The translations under genes and the position numbers were made by a program. A stretch of DNA of 37,755 bases from an uncultured Akkermansia sp. Lineage in GTDB: Bacteria > Verrucomicrobiota > Verrucomicrobiia > Verrucomicrobiales > Akkermansiaceae. Positions 1-7,689 of this stretch are shown one piece after another; the first letter of the stretch is position 1; each line of letters opens with the position of its first letter. The notes beneath the pieces are model-generated. The model saw only the letters and a program-made list of their open reading frames with translations, searched no databases and had not been told where the DNA came from. Where the stretch lies: contig CAJGCZ010000023.1 of assembly GCA_904501975.1 (NCBI GenBank), forward strand, positions 1 through 37,755, written 5' to 3'.

Positions 1-39
1 ATGGTATTGCAAGGAAAACATGAGTAAATATTGAAGCCT

Positions 40-237
40 CGCATTATGCCACCCCTAACGGGGTTCCAATATATATTTTCCTCTTTCCCGGGGTTACGCT
101 GCTGCGCAGCTCCACCGCCGGGCTACCATATTCCGCCCCTCAACCGGGGCTCTCAAATTCCGTTCGCGGCGCTCACATCAATGAACCCCACAAATTGCTA
201 TTTGTGGGGCTATTAACTAAAAACTGTAACACAGCTC
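40..237 (-). repeat. Modular palindromic 3'-end element, copy 1 (type A)
   Basis: Non-coding element downstream of the minus-strand gene ending at 256. Read away from that gene it has a conserved entry (a CTCTGTTACAGTTTTTAGTT-like stretch, about 215-237), then a hairpin with 10-bp arms CCCCACAAAT and ATTTGTGGGG (186-209), a GCCCC/GGGGC hairpin (135-150), a compound hairpin with CCCGG outer arms around the palindrome GCTGCGCAGC (87-122, inner 101-110), and ACCCC/GGGGT (51-64). The same modules in the same order recur at 7437-7627 in opposite orientation. Short ORFs across it are by-products of the repeats. The first hairpin may act as the transcription terminator of the gene. Confidence 0.8.
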
Positions 238-255
238 TGCAAAAAAGCTTAGCGC

Positions 256-1470
256 TTATTTTACATCCTTGAAAGAGACGGGCACCTTCTTGCTCTTCCA
301 GGCCTTAATGAAATCCTTTTGCAGCTTTCCTGCGTTTTTGTGGTGGTCAATCAGGTGCTTGGTGGCCTCCTCATGCGATTCGCCGGCAATAAGAGCCTCC
401 ATATACTTCTTAATGGCGGCCACCCCCTTCTTGCCATCCAAATGCACATAATAGGCAACAATCATGACGGATAAGGTGTAGGTATCCTTACCCTGCCCCA
501 TGTAAGAGTACATTTCCTCTTGGGTCATGGTAAAGAACTCTTCCAGCGTGAAGGGGAAATCCAGCGCGCCGTTAGCAGACTGCTCCTTTGCCTTGTGCAA
601 AATAACGGCATAGCAGCGGGTAAAGTCCAAATCCTCACCCACGTAAGGCACATAGCCCACGTATTCTGCCCAGCCCTCGTTGCACCAAATAGGCAGGCCG
701 TTGTATACAAAGTTCTGGTGCGTCAGCTCGTGCACCAACACATGCGTATCAATATCATTCTTCACCACATGGCCATCGGCAGACAAACCGAGAGACTCAA
801 AGGGCACCATCACCTTATCACTGGCAAGTGTTTTCTCGGTGATGGGAGAATTGTCGCCGGGCATCATGCGCTTGCTGTAAAGGAAAATACCGGCGGAAGA
901 GGCGGAACCACCGTTCTGCACGTACTGCTGCTTGGTAGGCCAAAGCTCTACACGGTACTTCTTGCCGGAGCGGTCTTCCTCCGTACGAGGCACGGGCAGC
1001 ACCTCTGCCACGGCCTTATTGGCGGCATAGGCGCATTCGAACAAGCGCCCCACCGTCTCGCAGGCATTGGCATCAATCTCTACCGGGGTAAAGAAAATGT
1101 AGTTGTTGGTCTCGTACACAAAGAAATTGCCCTGCTTTTCACCTTGCTTCAGGGTTGTTTCCTCGGGCACGGGCACCTTATCCGGCCAACCGGAGGGCGA
1201 CTTAGCACGCACATTGCGCACGCCTTTATCTCTCAGCTCCTTGCGCTTTTGTTGTGCAGCTTTGCCTACATTGCGCTTTTTACTCTTCTTATCCTTGGCG
1301 GAGCTTTTCTTTTTCTTCTTAGATGAAGCCTCTTCCTCGTCTTCATCGTCCTCAAACGCCAGGGAAAGCGGTTCAATTTCCGCAGCGGGTTGCACAGGTT
1401 CCGCTTGGGCAAAACCTACCATCGCGCAAGCCAGAATGGCAATGGCTGTCATTCGGTTGAGTATTTTCAT
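256..1470 (-). CDS. Secreted HExxH putative zinc metalloprotease
   Basis: A 404-residue exported protein of no family I can name with certainty. Residues 1-23 form a signal peptide ending AQA. An acidic then lysine-rich low-complexity stretch follows (about 40-67). The C-terminal part holds HELTH at 247-251 and NEGWAEY at 264-270, the HExxH plus downstream Glu arrangement of gluzincin-type (peptidase MA-like) zinc proteases; E265 or E269 could be the third zinc ligand. I infer a periplasmic or secreted peptidase with unknown substrate. The charged segment could be a flexible tether. It reads in the same direction as the secreted gene at 1620-2765, 149 bp upstream of it, and runs into palindromic element copy 1. 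No clear promoter or Shine-Dalgarno sequence was found. Confidence 0.75.
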   Translation of the reverse strand: MKILNRMTAIAILACAMVGFAQAEPVQPAAEIEPLSLAFEDDEDEEEASSKKKKKSSAKDKKSKKRNVGKAAQQKRKELRDKGVRNVRAKSPSGWPDKVPVPEETTLKQGEKQGNFFVYETNNYIFFTPVEIDANACETVGRLFECAYAANKAVAEVLPVPRTEEDRSGKKYRVELWPTKQQYVQNGGSASSAGIFLYSKRMMPGDNSPITEKTLASDKVMVPFESLGLSADGHVVKNDIDTHVLVHELTHQNFVYNGLPIWCNEGWAEYVGYVPYVGEDLDFTRCYAVILHKAKEQSANGALDFPFTLEEFFTMTQEEMYSYMGQGKDTYTLSVMIVAYYVHLDGKKGVAAIKKYMEALIAGESHEEATKHLIDHHKNAGKLQKDFIKAWKSKKVPVSFKDVK

Positions 1471-1619
1471 AGTAAAAAGGTATTATTTACCCATACTCTG
1501 GCATAGATACCGGCATTTGGCAAGCCAAAATTCTGATATAACACGACTTTTTTTTGCCTGTAAGCCTCTCATCCAAGCCGAAAACGGGAGCTAAACGCCC
1601 CTTTTTGACGGCGCAAGGC

Positions 1620-2765
1620 TTATTGAGCCACGGCTGCAGATGGGTGGTGCTTGATAATCGCCTCGTATACATCTCTTGCCGTATATTGCTGCGAGGCTTG
1701 AATGATAGGCTCATGCTCAGCGCTCCACTGCTCCATCACCTCATCCATGTGTTGTTGGTAGCTAGCCCATTGCGGTGCCTCAGACATCACCAAATCGCTT
1801 ACGGCCACCATGTGACACACAAAATCTACATCAGGTTCCTCAGCGGGGACCTCTGCCACAGCTGCAGGTGCTGCCTCTGCCGGGGGCGTTGCGGCAGCCT
1901 CGGCAGCCACCTCCACCGCAGATTCAGGAGCAGCCTCTACAATCGGCTCGGCCGGCACAGGCTCCGCAGGTGCCGCTGCGGGGGGCACGGCAGCTGCAGC
2001 AGGCGGCTCGACAGGCGCCGCTTGGGCCGCTTCTGCAGCTGCAATACGGGCATAAATTTCATCCTTACTGGCTTGGTAAGAGGCATCATTGGGGAATGTT
2101 TCAGACCAATCAAGCGTGCTGTAATCGCCCTGGTACTGCAACTGCGAGATAACCAGAGAAACATCGGACGAGGCCCACTCCTCACCTTCCACCACCTGCA
2201 TATCCACAACCGTTCGCATGGTAAAGTTCACCCCATCGGCATCCACCGACCAGTTGTCCCACACGGCATAGGTGACATGCTCGCGAGCATCGTGAATGGA
2301 TTCCGCCATTTCCCCCGAACTCGTTGCCCCCGTTTTCTCCGATAGAACAACCACACAGGGCGCCTTGAAACGGAACTGTCCATCGGCATCATACACAAAC
2401 ACCTCGCGGTGCGGGGTACCGTGGTTCATATCCGGGGCAACTACCTCCCATATCAGCTCCGGGCGCTCATCCTCGATAATATCTTTTTCATACACCAACA
2501 ACCAACCGCCGTATGGCTGTTTGCCGTATATATTATAGTAATACTCGTTATGGCTCACCCGCCCCATAAAACCGGAGGGCGAATAGTAATAGTCATCTTG
2601 CTGCTTGCCTTGCCACCAGTCCGTGCTATCCAGCATGTATGAACAAACCACAGCAAGTTCTGCTGCAATTTTTTCCGGCAACTCCGCTACTGTGGCCGGC
2701 AACTCCGCTCCGTTTGCCACGGCGGCAAGCCCGGCCATCAAGATTCCATAACTTCTCATACTCAT
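1620..2765 (-). CDS. Secreted hypothetical protein with Ala/Pro-rich linker
   Basis: A 381-residue protein that I do not recognise. The N-terminus is a signal peptide (cleavage likely near residue 20, VANGA). Residues about 41-235 look like a globular domain rich in Tyr, Trp and Asp. Residues about 242-311 are a low-complexity Ala/Pro/Glu/Val linker, and 312-381 form a short C-terminal region. The organisation suggests two envelope or secreted modules joined by a flexible spacer. Start at 2765; an in-frame ATG two codons later (2759) is equally possible. It is divergent from cysS, and the shared intergenic DNA carries an 11-bp inverted repeat. A -10-like TATGAT lies at 2771-2776 on its strand, but the -35 is poor. 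Confidence 0.7.
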   Translation of the reverse strand: MSMRSYGILMAGLAAVANGAELPATVAELPEKIAAELAVVCSYMLDSTDWWQGKQQDDYYYSPSGFMGRVSHNEYYYNIYGKQPYGGWLLVYEKDIIEDERPELIWEVVAPDMNHGTPHREVFVYDADGQFRFKAPCVVVLSEKTGATSSGEMAESIHDAREHVTYAVWDNWSVDADGVNFTMRTVVDMQVVEGEEWASSDVSLVISQLQYQGDYSTLDWSETFPNDASYQASKDEIYARIAAAEAAQAAPVEPPAAAAVPPAAAPAEPVPAEPIVEAAPESAVEVAAEAAATPPAEAAPAAVAEVPAEEPDVDFVCHMVAVSDLVMSEAPQWASYQQHMDEVMEQWSAEHEPIIQASQQYTARDVYEAIIKHHPSAAVAQ

Positions 2766-2803
2766 AGAAAATCATAATTACGCCCCAGCGTCAATAAAAA
2801 AGG

Positions 2804-2847
2804 GCTTGCATGCCTTGAACTTTCGCGCGGATTGACGGCATGCAAGC
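2804..2847. repeat. 11-bp inverted repeat between divergent genes
   Basis: Arms GCTTGCATGCC (2804-2814) and GGCATGCAAGC (2837-2847) are exact reverse complements, 22 nt apart, and each contains the palindrome GCATGC. The right arm directly abuts the -35 box of the cysS promoter (2848). It could be an operator bound by a dimeric regulator of cysS and/or the divergent secreted-protein gene, or simply a hairpin. Function is inferred from position only. Confidence 0.6.
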
Positions 2848-2876
2848 TTGACAAAGGGCGGGGTGGGGTGCATACT
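2848..2876 (+). promoter_or_regulatory. Promoter of cysS operon
   Basis: Perfect -35 TTGACA (2848-2853), 17-bp spacer, -10 CATACT (2871-2876). The ATG of cysS at 2886 follows after only 9 nt, so the predicted transcript has almost no 5' leader. Confidence 0.75.
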
Positions 2877-2885
2877 AATCGCGTT

Positions 2886-4301
2886 ATGTTACACTTATAT
2901 GATACACAGTCGGGGGCATTGAAGCCCGTACAGGCAGAGGACGGCAAGCAGCTGCGCTTCTACTGTTGCGGCCCGACCGTGTATGCAGCTGCGCACATCG
3001 GTAACTTCCGCACCTTTGTGGTGCAGGATGTGTTTCGCCGCGTGGTAGAGCTGGGAGGCTTGCGCACCAAGCATGTACGCAACCTAACGGACGTGGACGA
3101 CAAGACCATCCGCAACTCCCAGGCCCAAGGCATGCCTTTGGGTGAGTACACCGCCATGTGGACAGCCAAGTTCCACACGGATTGCAAGGCGCTCAACTGC
3201 CTTTCTCCGCATGTGGAGCCCAGCGCCGTGGGCCACATTGCCGAGCAGCTGGATATTGTACAAAAGTTGATGGAGGGCGGCCACGCCTACCAGAGTGAGG
3301 ACGGCTCCGTCTACTTCCGCATTTCTTCCTACCGCGACTATGGTCGTTTGGCTCATTTGGACCGCCAAGAGCTCGATTTGGGCAAGACCGCCAATACACG
3401 TGCCGATACTGACGAGTACGAAAAAGACAGCGTGGCAGACTTCGTGCTGTGGAAGGCACGCCGCCCGGAGGATGGCCCGAACTTCTGGCCGTCTCCGTGG
3501 GGCGAGGGGCGCCCCGGCTGGCACTTGGAGTGCTCTGCCATGAGCCACAAGTACTTGGGCGACACCTTTGATTTGCACTCCGGTGGCGTGGATTTGGTAT
3601 TCCCGCACCATGAGAACGAGATTGCGCAAAGCCGCTGCGCCTGCGGCGGCCACTTTGCCCGCCATTGGTTCCACGTAACGCACCTGCTGGTAGATGGCGC
3701 AAAGATGAGTAAGAGCTTGGGCAACATGTACACCTTGGACCAGCTGCAGGAGATGGGCTACACCCCTGCCGCCCTGCGTTATGTGCTGGCCGGTGCTTAC
3801 TACCGCCGCCCGCTGAACTTCACCCTCAACGGCATGAAGGACGCCACCAGCGCACTTAACAAGCTGGGCCGTTTCGATAAAGAATTGGCTAAGGCCAGTG
3901 CCGCTAAAGAGCCTACCTACCGCGACCTCGTTAAGAAAGCCCCTGCCCTCGGTATTTTCCAGCCGGCTTGGGATAGCCTGGAGGACGACTTGAACTCCCC
4001 GGAGGCTCTCGGCCACGTGTTCAGCGCCATCAAGGGCGTGAAACCGGCCGAGATGGATGCCGCCGAGGCAACCAACATGTGGAAGGCATTCCGCTTCATT
4101 ATGGAGGCTCTGGGCTTGCAGCTGCCGGACCCGGATGCCGACATTGAGGTACCGGAGGAAATTAAGGCTATTGCCGACGAGCGCTGGGCTGCCCGCTTGG
4201 CTAAAGATTGGGCCAAAGCAGATGCCTTGCGCGGTAAGCTGGCCGACCTCGGTTGGGCCATGAAGGACGGCAAAGACGGCTACAAACTCACTAAAGCTTA
4301 A
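2886..4301 (+). CDS. cysS: Cysteinyl-tRNA synthetase
   Basis: Class I aminoacyl-tRNA synthetase that charges tRNA-Cys with cysteine in the cytoplasm. The 471-residue length is normal. The zinc-binding region begins with CCGPTVY, followed by the ATP-binding HIGN signature (HIGNFRT), the PNFWPSPWGEGRPGWHLECS segment, GGVDLVFPHHENE, and the KMSKS loop (AKMSKSLGN). The DALR-type anticodon-binding helical domain is C-terminal. I chose ATG 2886 over an upstream in-frame start (2832) because the family N-terminus (LYDTQSG) begins there and because the start lies just 9 nt after a consensus promoter. It is first in an operon with queF (8-nt gap) and queC. No T-box leader is possible since there is essentially no leader. 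Confidence 0.97.
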   Translation: MLHLYDTQSGALKPVQAEDGKQLRFYCCGPTVYAAAHIGNFRTFVVQDVFRRVVELGGLRTKHVRNLTDVDDKTIRNSQAQGMPLGEYTAMWTAKFHTDCKALNCLSPHVEPSAVGHIAEQLDIVQKLMEGGHAYQSEDGSVYFRISSYRDYGRLAHLDRQELDLGKTANTRADTDEYEKDSVADFVLWKARRPEDGPNFWPSPWGEGRPGWHLECSAMSHKYLGDTFDLHSGGVDLVFPHHENEIAQSRCACGGHFARHWFHVTHLLVDGAKMSKSLGNMYTLDQLQEMGYTPAALRYVLAGAYYRRPLNFTLNGMKDATSALNKLGRFDKELAKASAAKEPTYRDLVKKAPALGIFQPAWDSLEDDLNSPEALGHVFSAIKGVKPAEMDAAEATNMWKAFRFIMEALGLQLPDPDADIEVPEEIKAIADERWAARLAKDWAKADALRGKLADLGWAMKDGKDGYKLTKA

Positions 4302-4309
4302 ATACATCC

Positions 4310-4723
4310 ATGGATAACAAAGACCTTTCCCTACTCGGCAAGCACAGCGAGTTTTTCCGCTCCCCGGAGGAAGCAAAGCTGGAGGCATTCCCCAACCGCA
4401 GCCCGCACCGCCCGTATGTGGTAACGCTTACCACCCACGAGTTCTCCTCTCTGTGCCCTGTTACAGGCCAGCCGGATAGCTGCGAGCTAACCATCACCTA
4501 CACCCCGGCTGAGAAAGTAGTTGAAACAAAGAGCCTTAAGTATTACCTGGTTTCTTTCCGCAACTACGCAGCCTTCAATGAGCAAGTGGTGAACCGAATT
4601 CTGGACGACCTTGTAGCCGCTGCCGACCCGGCATGGATGAAGGTTGTAGGCAAGTTCGGTGCCCGTGGCGGCATTCAGCTCACTTGCACAGCCGAGCATA
4701 AGCCCGAGAATCGCCCTGCATGA
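4310..4723 (+). CDS. queF: NADPH-dependent 7-cyano-7-deazaguanine reductase (preQ0 reductase)
   Basis: Reduces the nitrile of preQ0 to the amine preQ1, the last free-base step of queuosine tRNA modification. At 137 residues it is the short, unimodal QueF type (B. subtilis-like). Visible signatures are the catalytic cysteine in FSSLCPVTGQPD, the family motif ETKSLKYYLVSFR that binds substrate and NADPH, and the tunnel-fold ending ARGGI. It lies 8 nt after cysS and its stop overlaps the start of queC by 4 nt (ATGA), so translation is probably coupled. No Shine-Dalgarno sequence precedes it. queD and queE are not in this window. Confidence 0.95.
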   Translation: MDNKDLSLLGKHSEFFRSPEEAKLEAFPNRSPHRPYVVTLTTHEFSSLCPVTGQPDSCELTITYTPAEKVVETKSLKYYLVSFRNYAAFNEQVVNRILDDLVAAADPAWMKVVGKFGARGGIQLTCTAEHKPENRPA

Positions 4724-5376
4724 AAGTAGCCGTACTACTCTCCGGCGGGTTGGATTCCACCACCGCACTTTACTGGGCACACACCCACCACGAGGTGGTG
4801 TGTGCTCTCTCTTTTGATTACGGCAGCAATCACGCCGCCCAAGAATTAGCCTGTGCCCGTTACCAGGCCGAGAAGCTGGGCATACCGTACCACGAGATTG
4901 ATTTGCGTGCCGTCTCTGCCCACCTTCAAAGTGCACTGTTGAGCGGGGCAGATGCCATTCCCACGGCTGATTATGCAGAGGATAACCTCAAGCAAACGGT
5001 TGTTCCCTTCCGCAACGGCATCTTTTTAGCTATAGCCGCCGGCATTGCAGAAAGCAATGGCGCAGAGGGCATTGTGATAGCCGCACACGGCGGCGACCAC
5101 GCTTTGTACCCGGATTGCCGTGAGGACTTTATGCAGGCTATGGCTTCTGCCATCTCCCGCGGCACCTATGCCGAACTGCAAATACTGCGCCCCTTCATTA
5201 ACAATAGCAAGGACGAAATTACAGCCATAGGCGCAGCGCTGGGGGTAGACTTTGCGCACACCTACTCTTGCTATTGCGGCAGAGAGAAACACTGTGGCCT
5301 GTGTGCCACCTGCCGCGAGCGCAAAGATTCTTTTGCAAACTCCGGCGTGTCAGACCCCACCATGTACGAAAGCTGA
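4720..5376 (+). CDS. queC: 7-cyano-7-deazaguanine synthase
   Basis: ATP-dependent conversion of 7-carboxy-7-deazaguanine plus ammonia to preQ0, the step just before QueF. The 218-residue protein starts with the PP-loop nucleotide-binding motif (LLSGGLDSTTAL, about residues 6-17), has the family segment FRNGIFLAIAAGIAE, and ends in the zinc-binding cysteine cluster CYCGREKHCGLCATCRER. Start overlaps queF by 4 nt. Together queF and queC make an operon module for preQ1 synthesis linked to cysS; the link to cysteine charging has no obvious biochemical reason beyond tRNA metabolism. Confidence 0.96.
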   Translation: MKVAVLLSGGLDSTTALYWAHTHHEVVCALSFDYGSNHAAQELACARYQAEKLGIPYHEIDLRAVSAHLQSALLSGADAIPTADYAEDNLKQTVVPFRNGIFLAIAAGIAESNGAEGIVIAAHGGDHALYPDCREDFMQAMASAISRGTYAELQILRPFINNSKDEITAIGAALGVDFAHTYSCYCGREKHCGLCATCRERKDSFANSGVSDPTMYES

Positions 5377-5505
5377 ACTTTGAGGGTGAATGCCGAACGG
5401 GCGCGCCAAAAGGCATTCCCCCCCGCTTTCCGAGGGCATACCAAGCCATGCTACAGCCCCCACGCCGCATGCCCGAAATTCTCTGTTAAAAACGTAAAAA
5501 AGGGA

Positions 5506-5534
5506 TTGCAAATTGTGGGGCAATGCTGTAGAAT
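5506..5534 (+). promoter_or_regulatory. Promoter of parB operon
   Basis: -35 TTGCAA (5506-5511), 17-bp spacer, -10 TAGAAT (5529-5534). The parB ATG (5546) is 11 nt after the -10, consistent with a near-leaderless mRNA. The 169-bp gap from queC also has a 7-bp inverted repeat GAATGCC/GGCATTC (5388-5394 and 5412-5418). Confidence 0.7.
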
Positions 5535-5545
5535 AGCCGCCGCGT

Positions 5546-6442
5546 ATGGCACGGCAAGCATTAGGAAAAGGATTGGGCGCACTGATTAAAAAGACAGTGG
5601 CCAAAGATACGGAAGAAACTCAACAACCGCAAGTTGATGAGAGTCGCATCATTTTGGCAAAGGCAGATGAAATTCTGACCTCCCCCTTCCAGCCGCGTCG
5701 CCGTTTTAACGAGGAGCAGATTTCTGAGCTGGCAGACTCCATCCGCGAGCGCGGTTTGCTGCAGCCCCTGATTGTTCGCTTGGTTGACGGCAAGTATGAG
5801 CTTATTGCCGGTGAGCGCCGTCTGCGTGCCGTGCGCAGCTTGGGCATGACCGAGGTGAAGATTGTGGTGCACGATGCCAGCGACCTCGAGGTAGCCGAGC
5901 TTACCCTTATCGAGAACCTTCAGCGTGAAGACCTTACCCCCCTTGAAGAAGCCGAGCAGTACAAGCTACTGCAAACGCAGTTCGGCATGAAGCAAGAGGT
6001 GATTGCCCGCCACGTCGGTAAATCTCGCGTAGTGGTTGCCAACATGGTACGCTTGCTGGATTTGGCCGCCCCTGTTAAGGAGCTGCTGGAGAAGGCGGAA
6101 ATCAGCGTAGGCCACGCCAAGGTGCTGCTTCAAATCAAGGATGACGAGGCCGCCCAAATCGCCGCCGCCACTCGTGTGGCTGAGCAAGGGCTCACCGTTC
6201 GCCAAACGGAGCAGTTGGTAAAGGCTATTCTGAACCCGGAAAACGGCATGCCGCATATCCCCGTCAAGCGAGCTTTGCCCGAGGCTTACGAGCAGGTTTG
6301 CCGCCAGCTTTCCTCAGACTTCGGCACCAAGGTGAATATTAACCTGAAGGGTAAAAACAACGGCGTGATTGAGATTCCCTACATTGGTAAAGACGAGTTG
6401 GTGCGTATTCTCCAATTGTTCGGCATCAATTTCCCGCATTAA
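5546..6442 (+). CDS. parB: ParB family chromosome partitioning protein
   Basis: CTP-dependent clamp that loads at parS sites and helps segregate the chromosome origin. The 298-residue protein starts with the usual basic N-terminal tail (ARQALGKGLGALI). The ParB/Sulfiredoxin domain carries QPRRRF, LLQPLIVR, the GERRLRA CTP-binding motif and ENLQREDLTPLEEA. The helix-turn-helix region (IARHVGKSRVVVANMVRLL) follows, then the KorB-like segment with GHAKVLL and a C-terminal dimerisation region. The partner parA/soj is not next to it in this window, and I saw no 16-bp parS-like palindrome. A lipoprotein gene follows after 10 nt on the same strand. Confidence 0.95.
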   Translation: MARQALGKGLGALIKKTVAKDTEETQQPQVDESRIILAKADEILTSPFQPRRRFNEEQISELADSIRERGLLQPLIVRLVDGKYELIAGERRLRAVRSLGMTEVKIVVHDASDLEVAELTLIENLQREDLTPLEEAEQYKLLQTQFGMKQEVIARHVGKSRVVVANMVRLLDLAAPVKELLEKAEISVGHAKVLLQIKDDEAAQIAAATRVAEQGLTVRQTEQLVKAILNPENGMPHIPVKRALPEAYEQVCRQLSSDFGTKVNINLKGKNNGVIEIPYIGKDELVRILQLFGINFPH

Positions 6443-6452
6443 TTCTCCTCCC

Positions 6453-7385
6453 ATGAAACACCGCGTTCTCCTTGCCCTGTGCAGTGCTGCTCTGCTCTGT
6501 GCCTGCTCTGAGCAAGAGAGTAAACCCGCCGCCGCTCCCAAGCAAGTAGTATACCAATTGCAGGATGCGGAGGCTTTTTGCGGTGAAAACGCCTATCGCC
6601 ATTGCCATGATTTGTGCGCTATGGGCCCCCGCCTTTCCGGCTCTGCGGCCTACGAGCAACAGCTTCAATATCTTACCAAATACTTAGAGCAATACGGTTG
6701 GACGGTCTCGCGCCAGGCTTTTACCCCCCCGCACGGTGTGCCGATGACCAATTTGCACGCGGTGTATGGCAATGGCCCCGCGACAAAACGTGTTATACTG
6801 AGCTGCCACATTGATACGAAAGTAGGCATTGCAGATGACTTTGTGAGTGCCGACGACGGTGCCAGCGGAGCCGCTGTGTTGCTGGAGAGTGCCCGCATGT
6901 TGGCAAAAGAGCCGGAGCTGGCGCAGCAGATTGAACTGGTGTTTTTTGACGGAGAAGAAGCCGTAGCTCCGCGCATGACGGAGGAGGACGGCCTGTATGG
7001 CTCCAAGTACGATGTGCAGCGCCGTGGGGAGCAGCTCCCCGAGTACCAAATCAACTTAGATATGGTGGGAGCCCGCAACAAAACCATTGCCGTGCCTTTT
7101 TTTGATGCCGATGAAGAGCTGTTGCGCATTTACGAAGAAACCGTGCAAGAGCTTAAGCTAAACCCGGTTCGATGGACCATTACCGATGAGCAATATTGGG
7201 ACGACGACCGCCCCTACCGCGAAGCCGGCGTGGCCACTATCAACCTCATTACCCTCTTTGTAGACAGCATTTGGTGGCACACCACACGCGACAACATGAC
7301 GCGCATCTGCCCCCAATCTCTGCAAGAAAGCGGCTTGGTAGCACTCACCATGCTGCGCCGTCTTATCAACGGCATGCAGCAATGA
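6453..7385 (+). CDS. M28-family, glutaminyl-peptide cyclotransferase-like lipoprotein
   Basis: A 310-residue exported lipoprotein: the signal sequence ends in a lipobox (LLCAC, Cys18). The M28 zinc-hydrolase fold is visible with HIDTK (119-123), SADDGASGA (132-140), FFDGEEA (164-170), LYGSKY, LDMVGA (202-207), WDDDRPY and WWHTTRDN (274-281). The combination of EE in DGEEA, LD-GA, a DD-P segment and a Trp-His near the end matches the active-site set of animal-type glutaminyl cyclases (zinc ligands Asp, Glu, His; acid/base Glu and Asp relay). I infer formation of N-terminal pyroglutamate on periplasmic proteins; an aminopeptidase role is the alternative. ATG 6453 is preferred because it starts the lipoprotein signal. 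It lies 10 nt after parB, probably co-transcribed. Confidence 0.85.
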   Translation: MKHRVLLALCSAALLCACSEQESKPAAAPKQVVYQLQDAEAFCGENAYRHCHDLCAMGPRLSGSAAYEQQLQYLTKYLEQYGWTVSRQAFTPPHGVPMTNLHAVYGNGPATKRVILSCHIDTKVGIADDFVSADDGASGAAVLLESARMLAKEPELAQQIELVFFDGEEAVAPRMTEEDGLYGSKYDVQRRGEQLPEYQINLDMVGARNKTIAVPFFDADEELLRIYEETVQELKLNPVRWTITDEQYWDDDRPYREAGVATINLITLFVDSIWWHTTRDNMTRICPQSLQESGLVALTMLRRLINGMQQ

Positions 7386-7436
7386 TTTTAGTTAGCAAGC
7401 TATCGACCGTGAATTGAAACCGGGCTTAATCAAAAC

Positions 7437-7627
7437 GCTCTGTTTAAGTTTTTAGTTGTTGGCCCCACAAATAGCAATTTGTGGGGCGCATTAATGTGAG
7501 AGAAGCGAACGGAATTTGAGAGCCCCGGAGGGGCGATATATGGTAGCCCGGGGTGGAGCTGCGCAGCAGCGTAACCCCGGGAAAGATGAAAAATATTTTG
7601 GAACCCCGCTAGGGGTGGCATAATGCG
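7437..7627 (+). repeat. Modular palindromic 3'-end element, copy 2 (type A)
   Basis: Begins 51 nt after the lipoprotein stop. Modules in order: entry GCTCTGTTTAAG then TTTTTAGTT (7437-7457); hairpin with 11-bp arms GCCCCACAAAT and ATTTGTGGGGC (7462-7472 and 7477-7487); GCGAACGGAATTTGAG; hairpin GCCCC-GGA-GGGGC (7522-7534); compound hairpin with outer arms CCCGGGGT and ACCCCGGG (7547-7554, 7574-7581) around GCTGCGCAGC (7558-7567); hairpin ACCCC-GCTA-GGGGT (7603-7616). It matches copy 1 module by module when one is reverse-complemented, and the first hairpin could serve as terminator. Confidence 0.82.
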
Positions 7628-7689
7628 TGGCTATATTATTTACGCTTATTTATTGATAAAGAGCGAATAACGAAAGAACTACAATATAA

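Noticed and set aside
31..216. Short ORF at the window start and its counterpart at 7430-7621
   Set aside because: Both are translations of palindromic element type A.
3084..4388. 434-codon open frame antisense to cysS
   Set aside because: The sense strand has all CysS motifs; the antisense product has no recognisable domain.
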